This document shows, one piece after another, positions 14,873-23,872 of a stretch of DNA of 64,000 nt. Within the stretch, counting starts at the first letter, position 1. Each line of letters opens with the position of its first letter. The notes under the pieces are model-generated. The model made no database searches. It saw nothing but the letters and a program-made list of their open reading frames with translations, and had not been told where the DNA came from. The DNA comes from Campylobacter sp. RM12651 (GTDB taxonomy: Bacteria; Campylobacterota; Campylobacteria; Campylobacterales; Campylobacteraceae). The stretch lies in contig NZ_CP059600.1 of the NCBI RefSeq assembly GCF_022369475.1, positions 1,983,355-2,047,354 on the forward strand, read 5' to 3'. Position numbers and translations under genes: made by a program.

Positions 14873-16019
14873 AAAAATATATTTAGAAGATGAAGAATTA
14901 AGAGCTAAAAAAGTATTTATTAAAAAAGAAAAAGTTGCAAAACTTCCTAAAAATTATAAAAAACGCACATTACATAAAACATATATTAATAGTAAAAAAA
15001 ATACTGAAGTTATGATTAAAATAGCCAGTTCATGCTATGATGCAAAAAGCTTGAAACGGCATTTAAATTACATTTCAAGAAAAGAAAAGTTGGAATTATT
15101 TGATCAAGATAGCAATATATATAATAACAATAATGAAGCTATTGAAAATTTTTTAGCGTATGATGAATTTGAATATGATACAAGTAAAAATAAAAAGCAA
15201 ATAAAGGAAACACACAATATCATATTTTCAATGAAAGATCATAAAAATGCACCAGTAGAAAAAATCAAAGAAGCTTTAACAAAGACTTTAAAAACTAAGT
15301 ATCCTAATAATAGTTTTCTAGTAGCTATGCACAAAGATACAGATAATCCACATTGCCATGTTGTATTAAAAGTAAAAGATAATTTTGGTAAAAGACAACA
15401 TATAAGAAAAAAGGATTTGCAAGATTTAAGAAAATTATTTGCACTAGAACTCAATGCTTTAAAAGTAGAAGCAACTGCAACAATAAAAACTAAAATTAAT
15501 TTAACTCCTAAAGTGTATAAAGAAAAAGATAAATATATGAATTATCATGAAGTGGTAAGTTTCGGTGATGCATTATATGATTTTAAAGAAGATAATGAGC
15601 CAAGCTTTTATGTAAAAATGAAGGATAAAAATGATAAAGAATTTATATTGTGGGGCAAAGACTTAAAAGAAGTTGTAGATAACAATAATGTATGCGTAGG
15701 TGATAAATGCTATTTTGCTGTGACTGATCAATTAGAAGCAAAAGTGACAGCTAAGAAAAAATTACCTAATAAACAATTTCAATATTATGAATTAACCACT
15801 TATAAAAATATATGGGAAGTATCTATAAAAGATAAAAGCGAAAAGCATTTGCAACCTTTAAAGCAAAAGCAGAAATCTAAATATAAAATATTAACCAAAG
15901 ATGAGTTTAAAACAGAGAGCCTTAAAAGTAATACACTAAATAAGCAAGATGAATTTCAAAATAAATTTAAGTTTAAAGATAAAACAAAATATAAAAATAT
16001 AGAAAATATAGAAAAATAA
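14865..16019 (+). CDS. Conjugative relaxase, MOBP/MobA-MobL type
   Basis: The 384-residue protein nicks oriT and leads the strand into the recipient. Motif I region is SSCYDAKSLKRHLNYISRKEK with Tyr candidates; motif III is MHKDTDNPHCHVVLKV, the HxDxxNPHxH metal-binding pattern typical of HUH relaxases. The preceding ETHNIIFSMKDHKNAP segment is the usual MOBP motif II. After about residue 230 the chain becomes lysine-rich with no clear helicase or primase domain. It overlaps mobC and is followed by an AAGGAGAC ribosome site for the next gene. Confidence 0.88.
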   Translation: MAKKIYLEDEELRAKKVFIKKEKVAKLPKNYKKRTLHKTYINSKKNTEVMIKIASSCYDAKSLKRHLNYISRKEKLELFDQDSNIYNNNNEAIENFLAYDEFEYDTSKNKKQIKETHNIIFSMKDHKNAPVEKIKEALTKTLKTKYPNNSFLVAMHKDTDNPHCHVVLKVKDNFGKRQHIRKKDLQDLRKLFALELNALKVEATATIKTKINLTPKVYKEKDKYMNYHEVVSFGDALYDFKEDNEPSFYVKMKDKNDKEFILWGKDLKEVVDNNNVCVGDKCYFAVTDQLEAKVTAKKKLPNKQFQYYELTTYKNIWEVSIKDKSEKHLQPLKQKQKSKYKILTKDEFKTESLKSNTLNKQDEFQNKFKFKDKTKYKNIENIEK

Positions 16020-16048
16020 AATATTTTAATACTTAATAAGGAGACAGT

Positions 16049-16546
16049 ATGATTGTTTTTCTTACCAAATTGAAAAGAAAATTTTCAAAAGAAATTATAG
16101 AGAAAGAACCTAATGTGGTAGAAAATATTATTGAAGTTTTCGCAGATATTTGGAGTCTAACAGTAGTAATCGCAAGATGTAGCAACAATATAGTGCATGG
16201 TGAGTTTTTGAGTAGCTTTCCATTTGATAAATCTTTATCACCTAAGTTTATTCATTATATAATAAACTATACAAGAGATAGAAAGCTAAAAGAATTAAAA
16301 AATATATTACTTAGCTTAACTAAGAATACGCCTTTAGAAATTCTATATAGATCATTATATAAAACCTTTTTAAACTTGGAAAAACATAGTGAATCATATT
16401 TAACATATCCAAATCAAAATATAGATAAACAAGAGCTACAAAAAGCACTAAATAAAATTAAAAAAGATATTGATGATTTATCAGATCATATTCCATGCTC
16501 ATATCACATAAAATTAGAATTTAACAAAAGGAGAAAACAATGTTGA
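16049..16546 (+). CDS. Unknown soluble protein after the relaxase
   Basis: The 165-residue product is not recognised. It has a basic N-terminus, an amphipathic middle (ENIIEVFADIWSLTVVIARCSNN) and a helical charged C-terminal half. No convincing transmembrane helix. It is 29 bases after the relaxase gene with AAGGAGACAG before the ATG, and overlaps the next membrane-protein gene by seven bases, so it belongs to the same transcript. Confidence 0.65.
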   Translation: MIVFLTKLKRKFSKEIIEKEPNVVENIIEVFADIWSLTVVIARCSNNIVHGEFLSSFPFDKSLSPKFIHYIINYTRDRKLKELKNILLSLTKNTPLEILYRSLYKTFLNLEKHSESYLTYPNQNIDKQELQKALNKIKKDIDDLSDHIPCSYHIKLEFNKRRKQC

Positions 16547-16908
16547 ATACATTTAAAACATTATTTACAGAAGTTTTGCCTTATGCATATCAAAGTAATG
16601 ATTTTGCTTCAATTATATTTATATATTTAATACCTATTATGTATATGTTTTTGTTCTTCTATAAATGGTTTGTAATAGGTAGAACACTTAAAGAACAATG
16701 GGATGCTATGACAATATATACAAGCTTTATATTAATAATGACTCTCGGAGCGTATATAGCACAATACGCTGTAATTTTAGATTACAAAAATCTATACCCT
16801 GTAACTATTTTTATAGTGTTTTATGCAATTATATTTTTTACAGTATTAACATTATTTAATATATTAGGATTAATAATAATTAAATTGGAATTAAAAGAAT
16901 TAATATGA
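16540..16908 (+). CDS. Small integral membrane protein, three helices
   Basis: The 122-residue protein shows hydrophobic segments at about 23-45 (IIFIYLIPIMYMFLFFYKWF), 59-80 and 90-115, and no enzymatic motif. AAAGGAG precedes the ATG within the end of the upstream gene. It begins a run of overlapping small membrane proteins not found in standard VirB/D4 sets, which could be surface-exclusion or entry-modulating functions; this is inference from position only. Confidence 0.65.
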   Translation: MLNTFKTLFTEVLPYAYQSNDFASIIFIYLIPIMYMFLFFYKWFVIGRTLKEQWDAMTIYTSFILIMTLGAYIAQYAVILDYKNLYPVTIFIVFYAIIFFTVLTLFNILGLIIIKLELKELI

Positions 16909-17315
16909 AAATTATGCAAATAAAAAAAATCTTTGAGTATTTACCTATCATTATAATCGTATATTTAGTTTATATTTTTGCTAATGATTATATTAACAAT
17001 AAATATGAAGATTATGTTTTTATAGATACCGATAACAATATAAAGATACATATAGTATCTAATCCTGTAATACAGATTCCAAAACATAATGAACTTTATA
17101 AAGAAAAAGAGCGTGGTCAAAAATTTTCATTGCAACACTTACTTAGAAGTGAGAAATTATATATTTGTGAATTTGGCTCTAATTCTAAATATAAAATAAT
17201 AGATGATACTTATTGTATTAGAATGATTTTAAAGTATGGACAAACTAATTTTAAGAGTAAAATTTTAATTAATTTTATAAAAACTCAATATGAAGAAAAA
17301 TTAAAGGAGTTATAA
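16905..17315 (+). CDS. Membrane-anchored unknown protein
   Basis: The 136 residues comprise one N-terminal helix (about 12-30, YLPIIIIVYLVYIFANDY) and a soluble domain of about 100 residues with two cysteines (CEFG and YCIRM), probably periplasmic. Start overlaps the preceding stop (ATGA) and its own stop overlaps the next start (TAATG). Unrecognised. Confidence 0.6.
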   Translation: MKIMQIKKIFEYLPIIIIVYLVYIFANDYINNKYEDYVFIDTDNNIKIHIVSNPVIQIPKHNELYKEKERGQKFSLQHLLRSEKLYICEFGSNSKYKIIDDTYCIRMILKYGQTNFKSKILINFIKTQYEEKLKEL

Positions 17316-17542
17316 TGCCAATATTTATTGCTATATCAGCTATGCTTTCAATTGTTGCGATTATATTGATAATTATTTTTATTTATGAATATTTTTTTGG
17401 GAGTTTTCCATTAATTAAAAAATATTATAAAATAAAATTTCATGAATTTTTATTACTTGATGAAGATGCTATTAAAGATTTAAGAGAAAGTGCTACAAGA
17501 AAATTATATAATGCAATAATCAATAGGAATAATAATGAATAA
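17315..17542 (+). CDS. Small single-span membrane protein
   Basis: The 75-residue product has a strong N-terminal helix (IAISAMLSIVAIILIIIFIY) and a short charged tail facing probably the cytoplasm. AAAGGAG before the ATG supports translation. It overlaps its downstream neighbour by eight bases. Unrecognised. Confidence 0.55.
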   Translation: MPIFIAISAMLSIVAIILIIIFIYEYFFGSFPLIKKYYKIKFHEFLLLDEDAIKDLRESATRKLYNAIINRNNNE

Positions 17543-17912
17543 AATATATTTTAAATTTTTAAAATATATTAATTTAATTGATATTTTTGTTTTAATACTT
17601 TTGTTTCTAAGAAATTATTCTACAACTGATTATGAGGCAAAAATACATATAATTACTATTATTGTTTTTTTACTTGTTATAATTAATAATATTTATCATA
17701 TTAAAAGAATAGGAATTAAGCGTAAAATTTTATTTATCTTATATACTGCTGGTATAAAATTATTTTCCTATCAATTAATTATAAGCCTTTTGCTAAGATT
17801 AGATGAAATTAAAGATTTTGAAAACATTATAATGTTTTTATTTTGGCTTTATTTAGGATATTTATTTTTAAATAGCTATGGATTTATACTAGAAGATAAA
17901 AAAGAAAATTAA
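17535..17912 (+). CDS. Small multi-span membrane protein
   Basis: The 125-residue product has about four hydrophobic helices (residues 13-28, 41-55, 66-85, 100-118), separated by short basic loops, and ends in a lysine/aspartate-rich tail. No family recognised. It closes the overlapping group that starts at 16049. Confidence 0.6.
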   Translation: MNKIYFKFLKYINLIDIFVLILLFLRNYSTTDYEAKIHIITIIVFLLVIINNIYHIKRIGIKRKILFILYTAGIKLFSYQLIISLLLRLDEIKDFENIIMFLFWLYLGYLFLNSYGFILEDKKEN

Positions 17913-18000
17913 CAATATAATGCTTCCACCAACACACATTATCTTCTTTTTTATTTTTTTATGGTAGAATAAAATTAAACATAAAAAAAGGAATTTGTCT

Positions 18001-18303
18001 ATGGAAGAATTGATATTTTTTGTAAAATTTTGTGAGTCAATCTTTGGTAACGATTATTCAACTCGCTTTGATGCATTAAACTATACATGTATTATTTTAT
18101 TTATATTTTTCAGCATTTTTAGCAATACTAGATCTCTTTCTTTTATTGGGTCTGGTGGTTTATTGTTTTTAAATATATGTAATGCATTAACAGGGTATAG
18201 TTTGGCTCAAAATTCTGGTGCATACTTACTTGCATACTTTACAATCATGTTATCAGTTTATTTATTAGAAGAAAAATCAAATACTACAACAATTCATAGC
18301 TAA
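18001..18303 (+). CDS. Small membrane protein with own ribosome site
   Basis: The 100-residue product has three hydrophobic segments (residues 24-42, 46-62, 70-88). I start at the ATG at 18001, preceded by AAAGGAATTTGTCT; the TTG two codons upstream lies against the ribosome site. An 88-base spacer with TATGGTAGAAT (a possible -10) separates it from the previous gene, so it may have its own promoter. Unrecognised; convergent with the ardC pseudogene. Confidence 0.55.
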   Translation: MEELIFFVKFCESIFGNDYSTRFDALNYTCIILFIFFSIFSNTRSLSFIGSGGLLFLNICNALTGYSLAQNSGAYLLAYFTIMLSVYLLEEKSNTTTIHS

Positions 18304-18309
18304 GTAGTT

Positions 18310-19333
18310 TTACTTAGCTATTTCAATATCGCTTCCTTTTGTTTTATTTAATACATTTTTTAATACATTATCCATAACATTTTTTGATATAGCATTTTCT
18401 TTTTTGATATTTTTATCAATACTAAAATCGCTAACATATTCAACTATTTTTAAAGCATCTTTTGTTGCTTGATATAATTCATTTGGATTATTGTTTATAA
18501 TCTTTTTCCATGAATTAATATATGATAAATGTTCGCTAGGATCAAAATCAATATTTAATTTTTTACATAACATATAACTAGCAATTTCTGCTCTCAATTC
18601 TTCTCTTGCGTATTGCTCACTACCAAAACCACCTTCTAAATTTCTATTTAATCTATTTTTATGTCCTGTCCAATGACCTAATTCATGTAATGCTACACTA
18701 TAATAACCCATTTCGTTTTTAAATTGCTGTTTTTCAGGTAATACTATTTTATCTAATGAAGGATTATAATATGCTCTATCGCCTAGTTTATGCTCAATAA
18801 TAGCTCCTGAATTAGCCAATATTTTTTCTGCATTTTCAATTGATTTAAATTCAAAATTAGGATCTACTTTAAATTGTTTTCGTTCTGGCATATTTTCTAT
18901 TTGCTCTGCATTAAATAAAGTATAATGCTTAACTATATATTTTTTATCATCATTTAAAGATATAAGTCCTTCTTCCATCTCTTTTTCTAAATCTGTTGTT
19001 TTAGGTTCAATAACACTAACAAACCTAATAGGAACGCCTTTCTCGCCTTTTTTAACAAAACCCACCTAGATCTTTTGCTTGTTTAAAGGTTAGCCATCTA
19101 GGATCTTTATATCCCTTTTCAGCAGTAATTATCTCTAATAACAAAGCATTACAACCGTTATATTCTTGTTCTGTAATAGCATTATGTGGATTATTTTTTA
19201 GACCTGTTGCTTTCCATGGCTGTATCCATGGTGCAGTGTTATTTTCTAATGATTTTATAAGTGTATTTGTAAAATCTTCAATATATTGATGATTTTTATC
19301 AGCACTAGAGTTATTGAATTTTATATCACTCAT
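18310..19333 (-). pseudogene. ardC: ArdC-type antirestriction protein, split by a single-base frameshift
   Basis: The N-terminal piece (19052-19333) gives the ArdC ssDNA-binding domain: APWIQPWKATGLKNNPHNA and WLTFKQAKDLGG. The second piece (18310-19065) continues FVKKGEKGVPIRFVS and carries the zincin motif ALHELGHWTGHKNRLNR. The two join perfectly if one base is removed from the GGGTTTT at about 19055-19061, so the gene has a +1 insertion. Known ArdC proteins protect incoming DNA from restriction. As read the N-terminal product stops eight codons later at FC. Slippage, a real mutation or a base-calling error are all possible. ATG at 19333 is chosen over an upstream in-frame start since it overlaps the small gene before it. 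Confidence 0.88.
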
Positions 19334-19460
19334 TAATATCACCAGCACTTTCCAAAAAGTCAATAATACCTAATTTTTTAGCTTCTTCTTCACTATAAAT
19401 TGCAACCACTTCTCCATCTTCTAATAAATCTATTTCTTGATTAAAATCTTTATTTTGCAT
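19326..19460 (-). CDS. 44-residue acidic protein between primase and ardC
   Basis: A short gene reads MQNKDFNQEIDLLEDGEVVA and continues to GDINE. Its ATG forms TAATG with the primase stop, and its stop overlaps the ardC start by eight bases, so it is embedded in a chain of coupled genes. It is strongly acidic and could be a small regulator or a DNA-mimic-like peptide; that is speculation. Confidence 0.6.
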   Translation of the reverse strand: MQNKDFNQEIDLLEDGEVVAIYSEEEAKKLGIIDFLESAGDINE

Positions 19461-20455
19461 TAATTTCCCCTATCTTTTGTTTTATCATTATGTTTTTTTT
19501 CATTTGTTATTTTCATAAAATCAGTAAAATCAAAACCTTTAGACAATTCAATTTTAAACTGCTTAGATACTTGCTCCCAATCAAAAATTTCTATCTTTTT
19601 GCAGGTATTTTTAAGTTGTTCTGCAAGTGCTTTTGCTCCATTCTTCCCAGCATCATCATAGTCATAACAAATAGTTATATTAGTATCTTTAAAAAGATGA
19701 ATATATTTATCTTCTACTAAACTTGTAGCAGAACCAAGAGTGATCGCTCTAAATCCATTTGCAATTGCATTTAAACAATCTTTTTCTCCTTCAACAACCA
19801 AAATAGCTTTATTTAAATTAGTTCTATATTCATTAAGATCGTTTAAATTAAAAGGGCAACGCTTTTTACCTTTTGAAAACATTACTTTTGGTAACTGTAT
19901 TAATTCTTTATTACTACCCACGAATGGCTTAGGACTAGGATTATATTTCCATAAAGTCATAGCCTTATTATCAAGATCACGAATAGGCATTATTAACCTA
20001 TCTGATTCTTTAGAATATCCTATCTGATATTTTTTAGCTAATTCAATTCTTTTGTGATTATCAATATTTGGCAATGTTTGTTTTAAAAGTTCGCTATAAC
20101 GAGTAAAATTTTCTTTTCTTTGCAATTCGTAATTAGATATATAATCTTCACTTATAGATAGCGATGAATGCTCCTTGTTTTCTTTAAAACTAGGTTCGCT
20201 TAGTGCATATTGTTTATTATTTACACCCATAAATTCATTTACTTTATCAAAAGCTTCCTTTTTAGAATAATTATGAAATTCACACAATAAATCAACACAA
20301 GAACCATACCAACCACTACCGAAATCTTTAATTCTGCCATTAAGATTGATTGAAGCACTTGCAGTTTTTTCATCTCTTAATTTAAATCTAAAATATCTAT
20401 CAACTTCATAACCTAATTGAGTAAGTATGTATGCAGTATCTTCTCTAGTATTCAT
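19460..20455 (-). CDS. Toprim-domain primase of the element
   Basis: The 331-residue protein combines a DnaG-like N-terminal segment (FRFKLRDEKTASASINLNGRIKDFGSGWYG, with the CHC2-type zinc-ribbon fold but without its cysteines) and a Toprim domain with AILVVEGEKDCLNAIANG (catalytic Glu) and ITICYDYDDAGKNGAKAL (DxD). It should make primers for replication after transfer. I start at the ATG at 20455 after GGGGG; an upstream start would extend into the virB1 gene. It overlaps the transglycosylase end on one side and the 44-residue gene on the other. Confidence 0.85.
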   Translation of the reverse strand: MNTREDTAYILTQLGYEVDRYFRFKLRDEKTASASINLNGRIKDFGSGWYGSCVDLLCEFHNYSKKEAFDKVNEFMGVNNKQYALSEPSFKENKEHSSLSISEDYISNYELQRKENFTRYSELLKQTLPNIDNHKRIELAKKYQIGYSKESDRLIMPIRDLDNKAMTLWKYNPSPKPFVGSNKELIQLPKVMFSKGKKRCPFNLNDLNEYRTNLNKAILVVEGEKDCLNAIANGFRAITLGSATSLVEDKYIHLFKDTNITICYDYDDAGKNGAKALAEQLKNTCKKIEIFDWEQVSKQFKIELSKGFDFTDFMKITNEKKHNDKTKDRGN

Positions 20456-20465
20456 TTTACCCCCT

Positions 20466-20930
20466 TTATTTAATAATTGCATTAGTATTTTTATATACTA
20501 TTTTTTGTTTTTTTCGCAATTTATTTAAAACCTTTATATTGTAATTGTTATTTGAAATTCTACCATTATAACAATTTAGACCTTTGTAATTAAATCCCCA
20601 TTTTTTAAAACATTTGGCTAGATATGCACTTGCATATCGCACATTAATTTCTGGATCATACAAATCATTTAATGTTAAACCTAATTTTTTTAAATTTTCT
20701 TCATGTATAGAATTAACTTGCATCAAACCTATATCGTAAGTGCCATTGTCGTTTGCTTTATTTATCGCACTTGGATTAAAATTACTTTCAGTTTTTGCTA
20801 TTGCCCACAAAAGCTGCGATGGAATCTTATGTATTTTAGAGTATTTAACAAATAACGCATCATAGGCATTTTCATTTGCAAAACAAATAAAAGGCAATAG
20901 TAAAATAAAAATTAATTTATTTTTTATCAT
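20466..20930 (-). CDS. virB1: VirB1-type lytic transglycosylase
   Basis: The 154-residue protein has a signal peptide (LIFILLLPFICFANE) and a lysozyme-like SLT domain: LLWAIAKTESNFNPSA with catalytic Glu, then GTYDIGLMQVNSIHEENL and LYDPEINVRYASAYLA. It opens peptidoglycan for the conjugation channel. ATG at 20930 is preferred over a TTG eight codons earlier. Its position, about 10 kb from virB11 and beside replication genes, is unusual for virB1 but is still in the same long operon. It overlaps the lipoprotein gene upstream. Confidence 0.9.
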   Translation of the reverse strand: MIKNKLIFILLLPFICFANENAYDALFVKYSKIHKIPSQLLWAIAKTESNFNPSAINKANDNGTYDIGLMQVNSIHEENLKKLGLTLNDLYDPEINVRYASAYLAKCFKKWGFNYKGLNCYNGRISNNNYNIKVLNKLRKKQKIVYKNTNAIIK

Positions 20931-21369
20931 CTTTTTTGAGATCTTTATACTCAAATTTACCTATATCTGTTTCTAATATTAATTTTTTTATAGGATAACA
21001 ACCTGAAACGAAGTAAAATTTTTCCCCTTCTTTCAATTTAATTTCAATTTTTTTTCTTTCTATTATTGATTTGGTATTTTTCACACCTTTGTCTGTAAAT
21101 TCTGTTGAATAGCCATATTTAATCATTTCATTACCGTTTTCCGATACATCCCAAAAATTATGCATATTTATAGGGATCTCTAATCCACATTTTCCATCTT
21201 CAGCAACAATAGAAGTAATAGTAGTATCAGTTTTTGCTTGAAAAAATAAACAATGTTTTATATATTTACTAACATATTCATGTCCGAAATTTGGTTTATT
21301 AATATCTTCTCCACAAGAGATAAAAAGTGTCGCTGTAGCTAATGCTACTAAAATTTTATATTTTTTCAT
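20917..21369 (-). CDS. Unknown lipoprotein before virB1
   Basis: The 150-residue product has a lipobox at LFISC (Cys19). The mature part has three further cysteines (HCLFF, KCGLE, SGCYP) and is mixed alpha/beta, with a lysine-rich end. It is first gene after the toxin pair and a 185-base non-coding gap, and overlaps virB1. In other conjugative systems small lipoproteins near virB1 serve entry exclusion or envelope docking; here that is only inference. Confidence 0.65.
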   Translation of the reverse strand: MKKYKILVALATATLFISCGEDINKPNFGHEYVSKYIKHCLFFQAKTDTTITSIVAEDGKCGLEIPINMHNFWDVSENGNEMIKYGYSTEFTDKGVKNTKSIIERKKIEIKLKEGEKFYFVSGCYPIKKLILETDIGKFEYKDLKKDDKK

Positions 21370-21456
21370 TAAATTCTCCTTAAATAATATTTAAATTAAT
21401 TTTAATTTAAAATAACTTTATATAACTTGAAATGATTGTTTTAAAAAATATTTTAA

Positions 21457-21553
21457 TTAAAGGTATATTTTAACACACCCAATCGCTTCACTAACTTCTT
21501 CATTTGCAAAACAAATAATAGAAATCAATAAAGAAAAAAAATATTTTCCACAT
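21457..21553 (-). pseudogene. Relic resembling the 3' end of the PcfJ-like gene
   Basis: Immediately after the zeta stop an ATG opens MWKIFF and stops after 17 codons. With a shift in the T8 run the same stretch reads a signal-like helix then ICFANEEVSEAIGCVKIYL and stop. That ending, and its DNA, match the C-terminus of the PcfJ-like protein at 22568-22630 (FANEEASKEVVEYVKAYLN). It appears to be a decayed duplicate lying on the other side of the zeta toxin pair. Confidence 0.5.
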
Positions 21554-22207
21554 CTAAAGTTCTTTATTTATATCTTTATTTTTACCAATATCAGTCATTT
21601 TTTCAATATTTTTAATAGGCAAACATAAATTACCGTTTTCGTTAAATAATATATTAGAACACACATCACTAACCCATTTTTTCAATGGCGTATTCAAATC
21701 TATTAATTTTTGCTTATCCACTTCTAAACATTTAATTAATTTATTTGTTGAATTATCGTAAAGTTTTAAGTTATCAATAAGTGGCAGTGATTTTATTAAA
21801 TTTAATCTACTTTCTTTATATCTTTTAATAATAAGATTAGTTTCAATATTATGCCCACCACGATTAACCCTTGCTTCAACTCTTTGTATATTAAGATTAG
21901 AGTTATCAAGCCCAATATATATCATTTTGACATTAAAACCATTGTTTTTAGCCTGTTTTATTCTATTTAAAACACTTTTACCTGAAAGCGTAGTTTCCAT
22001 AGAAAAAGAAATTTTATTTTTAATACACGCATTAAATGTATTTATAGCCAACTTAGAGCCTAATGCATTATTGCCATTATTATCTTTAATAAATTTATCT
22101 GGATCTATATTTATTAAATTTAAAAATTCAATTTTATTTGCAAACCTATAAGTAGATTTCCCACTTCCATTTGCACCTGCCAAAAATAAAGCTATAGGTT
22201 TATTCAT
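21554..22207 (-). CDS. Zeta-family toxin (nucleotide-sugar kinase fold)
   Basis: The 217-residue protein begins with FLAGANGSGKST, the zeta Walker A loop, followed by NIDPDKFIKDN and SMETTLSGKSVLNRI, typical of zeta/PezT-like kinases. Known zeta toxins phosphorylate UDP-N-acetylglucosamine and block cell-wall synthesis; short chromosomal or plasmid members may have other targets. The ATG overlaps the antitoxin stop (ATGA). As part of a transferable element it should stabilise inheritance. Confidence 0.87.
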   Translation of the reverse strand: MNKPIALFLAGANGSGKSTYRFANKIEFLNLINIDPDKFIKDNNGNNALGSKLAINTFNACIKNKISFSMETTLSGKSVLNRIKQAKNNGFNVKMIYIGLDNSNLNIQRVEARVNRGGHNIETNLIIKRYKESRLNLIKSLPLIDNLKLYDNSTNKLIKCLEVDKQKLIDLNTPLKKWVSDVCSNILFNENGNLCLPIKNIEKMTDIGKNKDINKEL

Positions 22208-22488
22208 CTAACAATACCTTCGGCTTTTAAATAAATATTCATATTTTCGGTCATCTTTTCACTTTTATAAACATCAGCTTCTTTAGTTTTTCCTAATTCA
22301 ATCAAGTTTTCATATTCAATATGATCTCTTAATGATTTTTCAGTAATTATTCCTTCATCATCGCTATCGTATGATTTATGCAAACCCATCTGTATCTTTT
22401 GATAAATATTCTCACTCATAGTATCTTTTAAGCTTTCAAGGTATTTTAATGCTTGTTCTTTATTTTCTAAAATTACAAAATCTGACAT
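22204..22488 (-). CDS. Antitoxin partner of zeta toxin
   Basis: The 94-residue acidic, helical protein directly precedes and overlaps the toxin gene, as in zeta operons. It does not resemble epsilon clearly, so assignment is by position, size and charge. I start at MSDFVILENK (22488) with AGGAG correctly spaced; five extra residues upstream would include that site. A phased TATTTTA array spans 17-63 bases before the ATG, consistent with autoregulation of the promoter. Confidence 0.75.
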   Translation of the reverse strand: MSDFVILENKEQALKYLESLKDTMSENIYQKIQMGLHKSYDSDDEGIITEKSLRDHIEYENLIELGKTKEADVYKSEKMTENMNIYLKAEGIVR

Positions 22489-22504
22489 CTTATCTCCTTT
22501 CAAT

Positions 22505-22551
22505 TATTTTAATTTATTTTAACATAAAATAAATTAAAATAAATTAAAATA
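22505..22551. promoter_or_regulatory. 10-bp-phased TATTTTA/TAAAATA array before the antitoxin gene
   Basis: TATTTTA occurs at 22505 and 22515 and its complement TAAAATA at 22525, 22535 and 22545, all in exact 10-bp register. The same unit with the same period is found before parA, before the RHH gene and in both inverted repeats. It looks like a cooperative repressor site. Confidence 0.5.
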
Positions 22552-22567
22552 ATTTTTCAAAAATATC

Positions 22568-23872
22568 TTAATTAAGGTATGCCTTAACATACTCAACCAC
22601 TTCTTTACTTGCTTCTTCATTTGCAAATGTTTTTATTTGATTTATGTAATACTTATTTCTATATTTTATAATCTCTATTGTATAGTGCTTATACTTATAA
22701 TCTAAAGTAAAAATTCCACATTTTTCACTATTGATTTTATCTATATAAGAAGCAACGCAGTTTTTATTTCTTCTACCTTCTTGGATTAAATCAAAATTAG
22801 TTTTAATCATTTTAAAATTATCAGGTAATTTTAACTTTAAGAATGGATTATCTTTTTTAATAACCATTTTGTTCTTTTTAGCTATTTTATAGTCATATTC
22901 AACCACTAAATCATCGTGTAGCGATTTAAGTCTTTTTACTGAAGTTATATCTAAATTAATAGGTCTTTTAAGCGATATTGATAGTTTTATATAATCTGAT
23001 AATAGTATTCTAAAATCATCAAGACTATAATTTAAATCTATTTTAAAATCATTAAACTTAAACATATAATTAGATAATATTCGTTCTTTTGAATAATTTC
23101 CATAATCATCATAATTTAGTTTTAAAACATTATGCCATACTCTTTTATAGTGTGTGGCACTTAAATATTTTTCTAAATTAAATAATGCTTTTGATTTTGC
23201 TAAATCAATTTTATTTACTACTTTAGGTATATTTTTATTCGGATATTTTAATTTTAATAATTCTTGTTTGTTTGGTGTGTTTTCTAATAGTTTTATTTCT
23301 ATTTTCATATAATAGCTTATAAAATCTTCTTCATTAGCATTTTTTAAATCATATAAAATATCTTTAGCTACATTTGAGTTTAAAAATGATAAATATGTAT
23401 ATGCAAAATGCTTATTTAAACTACATAAATGCTTTAAGGTTGCTGGATACTTATTTTTATTATTCATAAAACCATATATATCATATAGGCTATTTTCTAA
23501 AATAAATGTTCTTATTGTTGTATTTCTTCCATAAGTATTAATAATATCATCACGAAAACTACAATATAAGTAATTATTTATATCAAACTTTATAGTATTG
23601 TAATATAATGAAACGCTTATTGTAAGTAAATATATTTTTTTATCATTTAATGAAAAATAATCGCACACATTAGTTTCTTTAATAATATTCAGCATATTAA
23701 ATAGCTTATAAGTATCATCAGTTACTAATATAGCAATTTTATCAATTTGATAGCATACTAAATAATTACTCTCGTAATATTCTATAAAAGGGATAAGATA
23801 AGAAAAATCACTCCTTATCTTATCTTTAAATTGCTTTCTATCATCTAAACAAGAACAGTTAAAAAATTGCAT
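22568..23872 (-). CDS. PcfJ-like domain protein
   Basis: The C-terminal third of this 434-residue protein (RRNKNCVASYIDKINSEKCG, then IFTLDYKYKHYTIEIIKYRN and INQIKTFANEEAS) matches the PcfJ-like domain, found in conjugative elements and phages of many phyla. The name comes from the pheromone plasmid pCF10; function is unknown. The first 300 residues are unrecognised. Its ATG forms TAATG with the topB stop, so translation is coupled to topoisomerase III. Rich in tyrosine and asparagine. No membrane span. Confidence 0.75.
   Translation of the reverse strand: MQFFNCSCLDDRKQFKDKIRSDFSYLIPFIEYYESNYLVCYQIDKIAILVTDDTYKLFNMLNIIKETNVCDYFSLNDKKIYLLTISVSLYYNTIKFDINNYLYCSFRDDIINTYGRNTTIRTFILENSLYDIYGFMNNKNKYPATLKHLCSLNKHFAYTYLSFLNSNVAKDILYDLKNANEEDFISYYMKIEIKLLENTPNKQELLKLKYPNKNIPKVVNKIDLAKSKALFNLEKYLSATHYKRVWHNVLKLNYDDYGNYSKERILSNYMFKFNDFKIDLNYSLDDFRILLSDYIKLSISLKRPINLDITSVKRLKSLHDDLVVEYDYKIAKKNKMVIKKDNPFLKLKLPDNFKMIKTNFDLIQEGRRNKNCVASYIDKINSEKCGIFTLDYKYKHYTIEIIKYRNKYYINQIKTFANEEASKEVVEYVKAYLN

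Noticed and set aside
19052-19065. Programmed frameshift in ardC
   Set aside because: GGGTTTT is not a typical slippery heptamer with a downstream structure that I can see; a simple indel is more likely.
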